From Simmondsia chinensis (taxonomy: Eukaryota > Streptophyta > Magnoliopsida > Caryophyllales > Simmondsiaceae), in contig JAGTTD010000013.1 in assembly GCA_018398585.1 (NCBI GenBank), forward strand, positions 32,381,131 through 32,445,130: a DNA stretch of 64,000 nucleotides, in the 5' to 3' direction. Positions 31,179 through 42,799 of the stretch are shown here, one piece after another. The notes below the pieces were generated by a model that had not been told where the DNA came from, did not search any database, and saw only the letters and a list, made by a program, of their open reading frames with translations. Position 1 is the first letter of the stretch; the number at the start of each line of letters is the position of its first letter. The position numbers and the translations under genes were made by a program.

Positions 31179-31807
31179 ACCTGTTTGGTATCTTTTTCTG
31201 TTTACAGTTTTTGGTTTTTGATGAGCTAAAAACCAGATATGCAATTTTCATTTCTCACTGAAGCTAAATTTGAGAACGAACATGGTTTTTAGTTTTTTAA
31301 AAGGGTTTTTTTTTTTTTAAACTGAAAACTGCCTAAATTTCAGGTGCAGTTTCAAAAAACCAACATAGATTTTCTTATTTTTCAATGTCACACCTAAACT
31401 TTCAATAAATTTTCAATATCGTGCCTTAATAACACTATTAACATCCAATAGTTTTTGTTGATATGACACCATCGAAAAAAGAGAGAAAATAATTTTAAAA
31501 AGTCAAATTTACATCAAAAAATATATTTTAAATATAATTTAAATATCTAAAAAAACTGGAAATATTTAGAAAAGAATTTTATATATTTTAATGAATATTT
31601 TCAGACGTCATGTCAACAAAAACTAACGAATGGTAACATCATCATATTAAGGTGTGACATTCGAAAAATTTGGAAAGGTTAGGTGTTACATTTGAAAATT
31701 AAAAAATCTAGGTGGGTTTTGAAACTGCGTCTAAAGTATGGGTGATTTTTAGCAAAAAAGCCTTAATAAAACCAAAAGCTACGGACAGAAAACGATACCA
31801 AACAGGT
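31179..31807. mobile_element. MITE (7104-7322 family) carrying a nested long-TIR element
   Basis: Outer ends GACCTGTTTGGTATCTTTTT and the mirrored AAACGATACCAAACAGGTGC. The inner element at 31303-31762 has ends GGGTTTTTT and AAAAAAGCC and the ACCTAAATTTCAGGT-type arms. It is flanked by TTTTTAAAA (31294-31302) and TTAATAAAA (31763-31771), a probable 9-bp duplication with two changes. Confidence 0.65.
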
Positions 31808-32189
31808 GCGTATCCCATTAACATAACTGAGTACCCAACACATGATTCCCAGAGCGGGAAGAAGAAAATCAAGAACAAGTGAAAAAACCCTGTAATTCCA
31901 CAGCAAAATCCACGCAGCATACATGGCTTTCTTCATGAATGCATACAGTATTTTTGATCATTCAATTTCAAAGAAATATGCCCAAAAACAATGCCAAATA
32001 CAAAGTAATAACATTAATTAATGCATATAATATGAACTTCATGCTATGTAATGATCCCATACGCGCATGGAAGGGCAAAATATGATGATGATGAGATGCA
32101 ACTGACCTGTGAACTGAACTTGACTTTAATAAACAACTCTGGACTCATATAGCATTAGGGAAATCATCGGTCCTTTGATGGGTCATGAC

Positions 32190-32276
32190 CCGACAACCCT
32201 GACCCGCAACCTGACCTGACCTGACCCGACAACCCTGACCCGCGACCTGACCTGACCCGACGCAACACACCCGATG
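32190..32276. repeat. ~40-bp tandem repeat downstream of the importin gene
   Basis: ACCCGACAACCCTGACCCGC and ACCTGACCTGACC appear twice in a row with small differences. It lies 50-135 bp downstream of the stop codon, probably in the 3' UTR. Confidence 0.75.
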
Positions 32277-32324
32277 CATGCAGGGACTCTGAAAAGCAAA
32301 GAATATACCAAGTGGTTACCCGGG

Positions 32325-35300
32325 TCAGACTGATATAGCACGACTGACAGCCAATTTCGCCCACTCCGCGGATTCTTTGATCAAATGATCTTCAGACGAT
32401 AAGCATTCGTTTAGAAATTCTCGGTTTGATGGGAACTGCTGAATTAAAGGAGCCACGTGAGTGCCCAGTGTATCTGCTAGGTCTCCAAGGACGCCAATAG
32501 CCGTTTTCGTCACATCATCATCCCTATAGAGAAGCAAATAAGCATTGAACTTCAGCATCAACCATTAACCAGACAAAGTTATAGATAGAGAAAATCTGAC
32601 GCAACATGAATTTACATGGTTCTGGCTGGAATTTTTAGAATTGGATTGAATTTGTGTTGACATATTTAACTAGTTTATGTAAGTGGGTTAAATTTGTATT
32701 AGGGTTGGATCAACCCATTTTCAACACATTTAACATACTTAAGTAGTTATATTAGGTTATTTGAGTAATATTCTATTGTCATCGTATATAACTTTTGTAG
32801 CCATACGCATAATAATTTCAACTATACTTGATCATGTTAATTTGATAATTTATTTCGATAAGTATATATTTGTTACGTAATTTTTACTAGTATAATGAAA
32901 TGTATGTAAGTCGAAAAACTGACATGTAAAAGAAAAAGAAAAGAACACCAATATAATTAAACAGGTAACCTGTAATTCAAGGGTTGAGATTTCCCGTCCC
33001 ATTTATAGAAAGGGTCGAATTTGGGTGACCCCTTTGCTAAAACCCCTTGTATAACACAAACACAAGCGCAACATTACATGACAAGACACATTCGTAACGC
33101 TGGTTATAGATCAGCAAAGACCATAAATGAAGACACGAGAACTTACATATCCTTTTCCCGATAGATACTGTCAATGAATTGAAGAATATGAGTTGCGTAA
33201 GGAATCAGGATCTGGGTCTTTGGAGTATTCTTGAATCCTTGAAGAATTCCTGAATAGGCTTCCAATATTCCATTTCTCAAAAGATTGGTATACTCGACAA
33301 TTTCATCATCTGCCCCAGCTGCGTGTGCAGACAATTCCGATGCGCTCTGGAGCATTGGCATGGCATACATCAAATACTTCTCAAAATTCTCTCCTATTGC
33401 AAGGGCTATGTCTCCAAAGCAAGAGAAAATCGGGGGCTTCACTGATCGGTGAAGTTGGTTGCTCGACAAGTCCTTGAGAAGTTGTGTCATGATCCCGTCA
33501 CAGTAAGGCAATATCTTGTCCTCCAGTGCCCGACATACATCACCCACGACACCAACCGTAACAGCACATACTTGGTACTCCTCGAAATTTTGAAGGCCCA
33601 TTTCCAAATACTTATAGAACTCGGGCATGTACTTTGCGAAATCTGGTCCGGTTGCATAGGCAAGAGCCCCTATGGCCAACATGGCTTCCTCGTGTACAGT
33701 GGCGCTTCTACAAGAGAAGACTCTCAAGAAAAGTCCCATGATCTGATCGGCATATTGCAAAAGGACAGCCCTAAAAGGATCTGAAGACCCGAGCTTCTGA
33801 ATAATCACTTGCAAGGATCCACATAGAAGACCTTGCAATTCACCTTGTTTCTCTCTACCGTCAGTTGGATTTTGTCCCTCGAGTGTTTGATGAAGTTCCA
33901 TCATGATGACAGGAACGAGTTGTAACACCAAGGTAGCAGTCTCGTCCGTGGAGCACCTCACAACTTCATTTAGTGTTTCATAAGCAGAGGTTCGTAAGCG
34001 TGACTCCCCTGCATCTTCCCGGTGAGTAACAGTGAGAAGGGACTGGACGATTTCCTGGAAATACGGAGTTAAAGGTGAAGAAGACCCGACATCCTCGTAG
34101 CCTTGGGCAAGAAAATAGAGTGCCCCACAGGCCTTTTCTGCAACATTCGGAGTGTCCTTCATGGCTTGCAATAGAACAGTGATAATCTGTTGGCAGTTTG
34201 CGTGAGTGATAATTGGAGTATCCATAGCTGACCCATGAAGGAATTCGAAAATTCGACCGAGGGTCCATGCTGTGGTGTCCTTCACGTGGCTGTTTGGGTC
34301 CTTTGTCAGTGCCGTGAGCATAAAGTTCAAAGCCACATTGACAATCGATGTCAACTTCTCGGGAGATGGGCCCTCCAATATAGAACCAAAGGCATAGGTA
34401 GCGGCCTCCCTTTGGCGCCAATCAGGTTTCGTGATGTTTTCCTCAATAAATGGCATAACGAGAGGGACAATATCATCCCCAACGGTTCGCGCAACCAAAC
34501 CAAGGCAAGTCCCCCCTGCCATTGCTAAATTCCATGCCCCTTCATCCTGATCCTGATCTTCCTCTTGCTTAAGAAGTGTCTCTAGTAACATTGGTACAAG
34601 AGCAGGGAGAGCCTGCTTAATGAAATAAAAGCACGGGATCTCAGAGTCACCTGAGAAGTCACCCCCATATTCTTCAAGAATATCAATCTCTTCGTCACAA
34701 ATTGAACTCCAGAATTCGATTGCTTGGAGAGCAACGGGTTCTTCATCTTCCTTCACAGCCTTTGCTGTGATGGTGAAGATATCCTTGATGTAAGGAGCAA
34801 GTTTCTCATAATATGCGGAGGATATTGCAACTAAGCACTCAAACGCCGCCTGCCGTATCTTCAAATCGGGTGATAGTGTCGCCTCACAAACAACCCTCAT
34901 GATATAATCACGCTCCATATCATTGTTGAAATTTGCCTGAGCAAAGCCCAAAGCGTTATACAACGCATGGGTAGCAGCAAGCCTGACATCATTGTTTGCT
35001 TCTGAAGCATTCATACCTTGAACTACAGCGGTAAGAATCTTATTCACTTGATCTTGATCTAAGACATCAGGAGATACCTCTTCACACATATATCCAAGAG
35101 TCTCCAAAGTTGCTTGCTTGGCATGAGGTGGAAGTTGGTGAATATTCGACAACAGAGATCCTACAAGCTCTACCCATTGTTTCTGCGGCAACTCAATACC
35201 CGCAACCTTGGCAACCACTTGTGATGCAGTGGACCGTGCATCATGAACAGGCGAGGACAATGTCTGTAACAAGCAAGTCTTGATCTGGCTTTTAGCATTA

Positions 35301-35560
35301 ACATCTAGCGACAACCATCTTTGAACAAGCTCAAACTTCCTATGTTGTTCCTTAGCATCCAATGCATTCTTGAGAATAAGACCAGCCAATTTCCGACTCT
35401 CAACTGGCTTTTCCTCATTGGCTAACTCCCCAGCAAGAGATAGCAAAAAACTAGGGAGGTTCTGATCCTGAAACTGCTTCAAGGTTTCTTCAGCATGTTT
35501 ACGCACTGACCCATCAATCGATTGTGCATTCAAAAGTACTTGGGTGATTTCCATCACCAT
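32325..35560 (-). CDS. KPNB1: Importin subunit beta-1 (karyopherin beta, KPNB1 type), 870 aa
   Basis: Coding exons 33147-35560 and 32325-32523 (minus). The intron 32524-33146 starts GTAAGT and ends TATAG, and the junction restores an M-D-D-D-V-T frame. The joined length of 870 aa equals Arabidopsis KPNB1 as remembered, and the sequence follows it closely. The importin-beta N-terminal domain lies in about the first 100 residues (RKHAEETLKQFQ, SRKLAGLILKN), followed by HEAT repeats. Conserved stretches include CEEVSPDVLDQDQVNKILTA, NNDMERDYIMRVVCEATLSP, KDTTAWTLGRIFEFLHGS and QNFEEYQVCAVTVGVVGDVC; the end is AVSRAISV. In the family it carries cargo, often through importin alpha, into the nucleus, docks at FG nucleoporins and releases cargo on RanGTP binding. 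In Arabidopsis this gene has also been linked to ABA responses. The ATG at 35560 gives the family's M-x-M-E-x-T-Q start. No damage seen. Confidence 0.97.
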
Positions 35561-35566
35561 AATATA

Positions 35567-36950
35567 TCTGCAAGATAATATAATTGCAATCTGATAATCG
35601 CTAGTTGAGTTGAAGTCGAAAAAGGAAATATTATAGAATTATTTTAACTATATAACACACAACGATGTACTGAGGTGCTCAAGCAAAACCCCCACACTGC
35701 AAATGCGAAGGTAAAAACCCAAAACATAAAAGAGGAGAACCAACAGCGGAGCACTACTGATAGGTCTAACTACTCAATCAATGAATAAATAATTAAAGAA
35801 AAAACAAAACTTGGGTTATGCACTATCCTAGTCCACATTAATACAGATACATGAGTTAAAAAAGCAGAAGAAATGACATGATACACAAGAGTACAAGGCA
35901 AATAACTCCTCAAATCCAGTCATTGAATGAATTGCAGATCAAATGCAACACTAAATTTCAACTGTCCTGACCAATCACCAGATCAGCAACCAACGAACAG
36001 TTCAAACAAAACCAACTAAACCTAACGACACAAAGTAAAATTACAAGTAATGACAATTTAAGCAAAGACCAATCTGTTACAGGAAAATAAATTAATCACG
36101 TGTTATGCATCTGATTAAATAGTCCTTTAGTAGGTAGTTTTAATTAAGGGCTAATCTAGGCAATTTTCCGTTTTATTACGTAATTAGGATTTTAGCTAAT
36201 GGTCCAACCTACTCAATTTCTGTACAAGCATCAATCACGGTTGTACTGAATACATGGAAATGACTATCGCATGAATGCAGGGCCGAACATAACCCCAACC
36301 AACCACTCAAGGCCCCAAAGTTTTAGATGTTGTGTTTTTAAAGTCTCAATTGTTAACAGTTAATAAGTTTTATGATTAAAATTTTTATAATATGTGTACT
36401 AGTTTATTATGTTGTTAATTTATGAAGGGCCCCATTCGAAATGTTCACTTAGGGCCCCAAAAATGTCAAGATCGGCCCTGAACGAATGTTAAATGAATTC
36501 TCTTGTCCCTGATATCTCTAAATTTTTTTCTCACTTCCTTCCTCAATTTCACTACCAAACCCTAATTAAACTTCAAATAGCACAATCTAGCCACTCTTTC
36601 TAGTTTCACCCGTATCACAATCACACCAAATTCAAACTCCAACAATCAACCACACTAAATCTACAGTATCAACACAAATCGATCCACAAAAAGCTTATCA
36701 ATATCAAATCAGATCGCGAAAAGAACAACAAATACACCAAATCGGATCTTAAATCTACAAATCAGGCAACAATAACAAACTAATCGACCACAATAGCAAA
36801 ATGAAAGTGAAATTTCAAAGCAAAATCGAAGAAATTACCTGAAAAAACAGCGAATTAAAGAGGATAGTCACGAAGTACGAACAAGGGAGAAGAGAGGACG
36901 GCGCCTTTGGAACCCTAGGAGAGAGAAAAGTGAAAAGAGAGAGAGAGACG
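35567..36950 (-). promoter_or_regulatory. 5' UTR and leader intron of the importin gene
   Basis: A GT-AG leader intron spans 35568-36838 (donor CAG|GTAATTTC, acceptor CTTGCAG seven bases before the ATG). The first, non-coding exon begins near 36.9 kb, with GTCTCTCTCTCTC-type sequence at its start. Intron-containing 5' UTRs are common in highly expressed plant genes. The exact start site is not visible. Confidence 0.6.
36278..36480 (+). mobile_element. hAT-type MITE inside the importin leader intron
   Basis: Ends CAGGGCCGAACATAACC and ATGTCAAGATCGGCCCTG are good inverted repeats. Flanks CATGAATG (36270-36277) and AACGAATG (36481-36488) are a probable 8-bp duplication. The interior has GGGCCCCATTCGAAATG and TTAGGGCCCC. 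Confidence 0.8.
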
Positions 36951-37167
36951 CGGATGTAAAAGCTGCTATGAATTTACATACAAACCACCGCTCCCAATAA
37001 TAATATCCCTTTAATTTAATTAGATTTTATTTATTATTTATTATTTATTTTATTTTTCTCCTTGTAATAATTATAATCATAATTTAATTTTTTATAGTCC
37101 AATGTTTTCATCTGATAGTTGAAATTGGTGTTATATTTTTAATGTTTTATGTTTTTATGCACTTGGC

Positions 37168-37308
37168 TTCCATGATAACACACTTCTCAGGTTTGGGGTC
37201 CTTGGAAACAGCCGCCCTTCAAGGTAGTACCCTAAAGAAAAAAGGTTGCGTACACCACACCCAAGCCCTGCTTACGCCGGATCCCTTGGCACTGGGACTG
37301 TTGTTGTT
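37168..37308 (+). mobile_element. Au-like SINE tail, 5'-truncated
   Basis: Perfect 17-bp duplication GTTTTTATGCACTTGGC (37151-37167 and 37309-37325). It carries TTGGAAACAGCCGCCC, GGTTGCGTACACC, CCTGCTTACGCCGGATCCC and (TTG)n. No 5S head. An intermediate-length truncation. Confidence 0.9.
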
Positions 37309-37613
37309 GTTTTTATGCACTTGGCAAATTAAAACTATTGTTGAGAATATTTAGGATGTGTTATTACAGTTTATGCAGTATCGTATTTCTCATGTATTAT
37401 GTGAAGGTAGTAGGGTCATGGATAGGATGGAAGCGTTAGCCTCTTCCCCACAAGAGCAGCATAATGGTGTTTACATGTAATTTCACTGGGCTTTGCATCG
37501 TGATTCGCTAGATCTTACTAACTTTATTTAGTTGCTCTAGCGTTTTCCTTATCTTACATTTAAAAAAAAAAAAAAAAAGTGGTTAATTTTTTTTATCTTT
37601 TATATTAGGTATC

Positions 37614-37946
37614 AGCATTTGGTATGCAAGAAGTAAATGCATGAAGTAGAAATTCATAAGAAGCACGAATTTTGACTCTTGTTTAGTTGACAGAAAATAG
37701 GCAGACTATGAAAAGTGAAAATTGTTAAGTAATTTTCAATTCCTTCAAAACGTAATAACTTACCTAACCCTCTAGGTAAATTCTAATTCCTTTATTTTTA
37801 ATTAACCTCTCAGAGGAAGTTCTATTTCTCATCTTGGCAACTAAACATGTTTTACCTACTTTCCGAGAAGTTGACATAGGAATTGAATTGTCGGAAAATA
37901 CAACTTCCCGTGAGAATTCAATTCGTGTGGCAACCAAACGAGATCT
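37614..37946. mobile_element. MITE, AGGCCTTGTTTGGTT family
   Basis: CATTTGGTATGCAAGAAG at the left and GTGTGGCAACCAAACGAG at the right, with TATGAAAAGTGAAAATTG and TTTTCAATTCCTTC inside as in 26829-27054. Bases 37326-37613 are intergenic with a T/A run. Confidence 0.5.
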
Positions 37947-38119
37947 AGGAATGAATTAGTCTTTAAAGGCGGGATTTTTAGTCCTAGCAAGGTGCATTCT
38001 CAAAACTGATAGAAGCTTGAAGGAACATAGATTTAATAACGAATAGCTTGGTAAGGTCTCAATCCACTCTGGGTTTGCTAGGCCACTAGTTCCAAGTGAA
38101 CGGTTCGGTGGTGCCCTCT

Positions 38120-38680
38120 TGAGAGGGGAAGGGTGAAAGTCAACTTTGATGGTTCACGACGCAATCAGCTTTCATCCATTAGTTTCGTAATCTTGGATTT
38201 GACTATAGATGTGTCGGTGACTCCCCAATTCTTGGCGCGGGTGCTTAGGCGGCTAGGGAAGGCATTAAGAGATGTCCTGATTTGGCAGTAACCTACTTGT
38301 GGATAGAAGGAGATAATCTTATTGTAATTAAAACCATTGATAAGGAAGTCCAATGCTCTTGGCATATCATAGCAATCGTAAAAGGCATTTGGGATTTGAA
38401 GCTCATCTCGAGTGGCAGAGCCATGTACAATTGAGAGTGGACAAGTGCCCACAATGGATTATTAAAATACATTTAATTGTATTATATAGTTACAAATAAC
38501 ACAATAGATAAGAGTCAATTGCTCACATCGGAGTGTTAAAATAATAATTTCTATTATAGTTGACCCTATCCGCTTTAGGTCCTAACTCTGCCACTGCTCA
38601 TCTCCTCCTTTCTCTGATGTCGGTGGTTCTATTGAGCGCGATTTAGCACCTCTACGCCATTGTAAAATACAAGTTGTTAG
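38120..38680 (+). pseudogene. RNase H-like domain relic, interrupted by a MITE
   Basis: Translating about 38125-38270 gives KVNFDGSRRNQ, the start of the plant RNase H-like (RVT_3-type) fold, and ALRDVLIWQ. A later stretch in another frame gives EGDNLIVIKTIDKEVQCSWH. Stops and frame changes make it non-functional. It probably derives from a LINE or a related gene copy. The frame continues past the MITE at 38410-38596 with SDVGGSIERDLAPLRH-like text. Confidence 0.6.
38410..38596. mobile_element. hAT-type MITE inserted in the RNase H relic
   Basis: Perfect 8-bp duplication CTCATCTC (38402-38409 and 38597-38604). Ends GAGTGGCAGAGCC and CTCTGCCACTG are inverted repeats of the CAGTGGCAGAG kind typical of hAT MITEs. 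187 bp long. Confidence 0.82.
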
Positions 38681-38724
38681 GTTTAATATAAGGATTAGAC
38701 TTTCCACTCTCAAATACGAGGTCA

Positions 38725-38781
38725 TCCCCCCTCCTCCCCCCCCCCCCCCCCCCACCCCCCCCCCCCCCCCCCCCCCCCCCC
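38725..38781. repeat. Poly-C tract (18 C, A, 27 C)
   Basis: After CCCCCCTCCTC come runs of 18 and 27 cytosines split by one A. Such a pure tract could form an i-motif or, on the other strand, a G-quadruplex. It may also carry a length error. The glycine-rich frame seen on the minus strand is a by-product. Confidence 0.9.
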
Positions 38782-39149
38782 ACAGCAAAAAAATGTTGAT
38801 GGCCCTTATCGAGATATTGTTATGTCTCTTTACTGGCTAAAAGAATGCGAATTAACACAAGTCATCTAAATCCCTCCCACCATGTAACAATGTAAACCTA
38901 GTTGGCATCCGATCTCTGTGTCCAATTTGCCAAAAACATGACACACCCGCATAAGTAAGTTCGTAGCAGCTAAAAAGTTGAACGAAAACCCTAGATTAGG
39001 GTTAGGTAGCTCTGGACTATCGAGGTTGTCCATTAAGGCTATAGGTCGCACGTGCCTCTTATGTGACATTAGGGGCAAAACGAACCAAAAGGTTGGTTAA
39101 TTACTTATGTTTGAAATTTATTATGATTCATTTATGTTCATTATTAGGG

Positions 39150-39572
39150 ATCGATAGCTTATCAAGCCAAGTTCTAGAAGGCTTGACAAGCTTAACGAGC
39201 CGAGAAAAGAGGGTGCTCAACTAGTTGACGTGCTAGTTTGATAACAGCTCGTCAAGAGGTTGTTAAGAGCTCATTAGCAGTCACTGTTAGTTCGAAAATA
39301 GTTGGATAATGGCTTGACAATAGCTTGACTGGATTATGAGATCAATTTGACTCGATAACAGCGACTCAACTAGATTACTAGCTCGAATTGGCTCGATTAA
39401 GGTACTAAGCGAGCTGGGCTAAGTATCGAACATACTGAAATTTTATCAAACTGGACTCAAAAAAAATAGTTCAATAAGAGTTTAGCTTAAGCTCAAGCTT
39501 AAAAAGACTTATTGAACTCGAGTTTTGATAAAGTGGGTGCTTGGCTAGGCTCAGCTTATATACACCCTTAGG
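39150..39572. repeat. GAGCTCG-rich degenerate repeat
   Basis: A full-length copy with GATCGATAGCTTATCAAGCC, AGCTTAACGAGCCGAG, TTGGCTCGATTAAGGTAC and GGCTAGGCTCAGCTTATATA, ending CACCCTTA. The preceding 38790-39149 is intergenic with nothing recognised. Confidence 0.6.
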
Positions 39573-39595
39573 TGACTAATAATGAAATGATCATC

Positions 39596-40116
39596 ATTAC
39601 GTATCACTTAGATATCATGAGGTTTGTGTATTTATCATCTAAGTACCTTGATATTTCAATATTTACAAGAAGGTACCTTGATTTGAACACTATATCACCT
39701 ATGTACCCTATGTCAAAATTTGATAAATTTTTGTAAGAATCTAATTAATTTTATACAAAAAATACTAATATAATATGTGATTATGATATTACATATGAGT
39801 CATGTTAATGTTTTCTTCAAAAAATTCAACAAATTGTGATAAAATATTCATCGAATATTAATATAAATTACATAAATTTTGCCATAACCAAATTCTAGTA
39901 AAGATATTCATGTATTGTCAAAATCACGTTAAATTTTAGTATTTTTCAACAAAAATCTACCGAATTTCAACAAAAGGGTAATACAATCGATAAAATTTTA
40001 GAACTGCAAGATACCTAAGTGATAAAATATTTAGAACTTATAAATAAATGAAAATATTATAATATATAAATAATAAATACTTAAACCTTAAGATATCTAA
40101 ATAATAATTTACCTTA
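39596..40116. mobile_element. TIR element, same family as 24637-25086
   Basis: Left GTATCACTTAGATATCATGA and mirrored right CTTAAGATATCTAAATAATA. TTTGATAAATTTTTGTAAGA, ATTCAACAAATTGTGATAAA and TTTCAACAAAAGG are shared with the earlier copy. Confidence 0.55.
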
Positions 40117-40309
40117 ATCAAATATAGAGAAGAGAATGAGAGTATTTTAATAATTTAATGGGGGTTAAAACAAAAAGGCAATTATGTAAAGAGAAAGGTT
40201 ATGTATAATTATTGGTGACAGGTCACTGCATCTGATATCTCTGCTTTTCCTTATTGTTTTCCTATCATTATTTTTGCCTTTTAATTATATATATATATTA
40301 GTAATTTAA

Positions 40310-40470
40310 TATTTTTAAAAATAATAAAAAAGATATGGTCTTTTTGAATTATTAAAATAACTCTTAAATTTTTATCGTATTAATAAAAAGGCCCCTTACA
40401 AGTGTAATGATGATATTTTTCATCAATAGAATTGACGTGACATTTATTATTTACGAGGTTTTTCTTTTTT
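40310..40470. mobile_element. Single arm of the MITE family at 43271-45945
   Basis: TTTTTGAATTATTAAAATAA, ATTTTTATCGTATTAATAAA, AAGGCCCC and ATGATGATATTTTTCATCAA match the arms flanking the RTE LINE. Only one arm is recognised. Confidence 0.45.
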
Positions 40471-40559
40471 TTTTTTTAAATTATACATTAGTACCCTGAA
40501 GTTTTATGTATTAACTATACAGTTAACAAACTTTTTGTTTAGTGTTGTAAAAAATAGTA

Positions 40560-40900
40560 ACCTGATCTCTTCGGGAGAGAAAATACCAGGTGAATCTTCT
40601 CATCATGTTGGTCCATTTGATCTAGGGTTTTCGAGGCTCTTGGTAGTTATGGCAGGTATTTTACGTTGTCTATCTTTGTCCGGTTTTTGCTTGTGTTTTG
40701 ACATCTCTTGGTCTTGTCTGTCGGTAGGGGCATCCTTGTCGCGTTTGTCATTGTAGGTGTTTGTGTTTTGTGTATCGGAGTATGGATTGCAGGCAGTTTT
40801 CTCCTACGAGGGTCTTGGTGTTTCTTGTTATTTGCGTTCACTACATTGTTGTGTTTTTCCGGGCTTGTACTCCAATTATTGAAAAAAAGCAGTGTAATGA
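40560..40900 (+). mobile_element. L1-type LINE 3' UTR fragment
   Basis: GT-rich text with CTATCTTTGTCCGG, GTTTTTGCTTGTGTTTTGAC, GGTCTTGTCTGTC, ending CTTGTACTCCAATTATTGAA and A's. This has the form of plant L1 3' ends. The short frames across it have no domains. Confidence 0.4.
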
Positions 40901-41179
40901 CATTGCGGTTTGTGTGTTAGATGAGGGGAAGAGCGAGAATATGGTCGGTTTACCAATAAATAACGGCAACTTTTACAACGTTTCACATTGTCACTTGGGG
41001 TATATTATTAAATACGTGTAATTTTTGAACCAAAAAAATTATTTCACAAAGATTGTGCATTAAATAAGTGGTACACCAAATCTGAGATACTAATGCCTAA
41101 TTTACCCTTTTTTATCAAATGGTAAGGCCATAAGGCGAATAAACAAAAGTCATATCGAAGGATTAGGTACTATCCCTCG

Positions 41180-41960
41180 ATGAATGCACATACAGTGCAA
41201 TTGCTTTCTAGTAGTCAAACGTGTATCCTCATTGTTTTGTCTCTGGATCAACACAGTAGATAGACCCTGAACCGAACCCCGAGGTCCCAAATGTCCTCCC
41301 ACAACATATTAAAATTTCAAAAGGGACTCTTATCCTTGTGAAAGAGAGCAAAAGTTATCTTCATATTATCTGATTCTACACTAACATTAAGCCAATTATA
41401 AAACACATCTATAAAACAGGCCTTACACGTTACAAACGCTTCAACTAGCGTTGGTAAAGACGCTCAGATCAAGCCACGTCAATAACCAATGATCCTAACT
41501 GCAACGTACTTAGCTATCATTCCAACCACAATCTCCTTAAAGGTAAGAAACACGCTGCGTCATAGCTCTGTTTTACACACTCCTTAGGGGTGTGTTCTCC
41601 ATTGTCACCTCTTTGGTAACCGCAGGTCTCATCCGACCCTCTGAAGCTCGTTGGTACGCCACTACTTCCTCGACTTTAGAGAGATCTTTGGCATTGTTAA
41701 ACATTTGCAAGTAGGACTGGACCTCCCTTTAACCCTATAAAGCTTGCTTGTAGAACGTGATTTTATTCAGTACGAAGTTTAGTTTCCATGGTCCTTCTGC
41801 CTCTCTCTTACACCACGTGATTGCATTCGTTGAATCTGACTCGACCATGAAATCTACGTTACATATCTCCCCCTTCTCACCGACACATCAAAAGTAAAAC
41901 AAATGGCTTCAATTTCTGCTTGGTTGGACTCCATAACTCGAATATTGATGCAAAATACAA
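41180..41960 (-). pseudogene. Degraded RNase H-like or LINE-derived sequence
   Basis: Minus-strand translation yields VDFMVESDSTNAITWCKREA and EGPWKLNFVLNKITFYKQA, in the style of plant RNase H-like domains (the D-S-x-x-x-I-x-W motif), with several in-frame stops. Not a working gene. Bases 40901-41179 are plain intergenic. Confidence 0.45.
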
Positions 41961-42059
41961 CTACAAATATTCCATTAGTATAAATTACTAATTATTAATA
42001 TTTCTATTATATTATTGCCAAATCTCCCTCTCTTCAAAATCTTTCAAATCCTAAATCGT

Positions 42060-42600
42060 ACGCTTCTAATGACCCACTAAGGAAAAGACATATGTTTTGA
42101 TGAAAGAACGTGTCTTTTAATAAAGAGGCTTGTACCTTAGATATATTTCTTAGTAAAGATACGTGTTTTTTAATGAAGAGACATATGTATTATCGAAAAG
42201 GCATGTCTATTAATAAAAAGACACGTCTACTAACGAAATGACATAACCATCAGTGTTTCGATAGAAGACACTCCTTACTCCTTGATAAATACCAATCTGG
42301 TCCTCTTTTTACCACAATATATAAACACATGAATATAAAAATAATTAAAAGTACGATACTCCAGCGTATATCTTACATTAAAGAAAGTGACTAAAAGGGA
42401 GAAATCAGATTTTTCAGTGTCCATACTCAATGGTCAATTGAAGATTGCTTTTAATTAAGGTATGTTCTTAGTCTTAATGTGTGCAAATCATAAAGTTCAA
42501 GATCTATGTGAATTGTTATTTTATGCACTAATATTTATGCATGTAATTTAAATTTTACATATTTATAGTATAATACGGGATAACACTCGTTAGGATATTA
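42060..42600 (+). repeat. Unclassified repeat, inverted relative to 46140-46470
   Basis: Starts with about seven degenerate ~21-bp units (AGACATATG, TTTTAATAAAG type), then ACCACAATATATAAAC, TTAATTAAGGTATGTTCTTA and GTCTTAATGTGTG. The reverse complement of 46140-46470 shows the same order of blocks. Confidence 0.55.
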
Positions 42601-42670
42601 TATATATAAATTACGTAAATCAGTAGGAAAAATTTCAGATATACATTGTGGGAAAACAACATGTATAATG

Positions 42671-42684
42671 AAAAATAAAAAAAA
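42671..42684 (-). terminator. RNA polymerase III terminator of the tRNA-Gly gene
   Basis: On the minus strand the tRNA is followed directly by eight T's, A, and five T's. This is more than the four T's normally needed. Confidence 0.75.
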
Positions 42685-42755
42685 TGCGCATCCGGGGAAT
42701 CAAACCCCGGTTAGTACCATGGGAGGGTACTATGATACCACTACACCAGATGCGC
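42685..42755 (-). tRNA. tRNA-Gly (anticodon CCC)
   Basis: The minus strand folds into a full cloverleaf. Acceptor stem GCGCATC pairs with GATGCGC, followed by discriminator A. The anticodon arm is GTACC-CTCCCAT-GGTAC with CCC at positions 34-36, and the T arm is CGGGG-TTTGATT-CCCCG. A-box TGGTGTAGTGG and B-box GGTTTGATTCC are present. The 3' flank has a T-run (TTTTTTTTATTTTT), a polymerase III terminator. No intron; CCA is not encoded, as expected in eukaryotes. The gene appears functional. Confidence 0.93.
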
Positions 42756-42799
42756 TATCTATATCTTTTGTGCTGGACATAAGAATGCAAACGAACCGA

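Noticed and set aside
33449..34528. Frames on the plus strand opposite the importin gene
   Set aside because: They are antisense shadows of a strongly conserved coding exon.
38582..38788. A glycine-rich frame on the minus strand
   Set aside because: It is produced by the poly-C tract.
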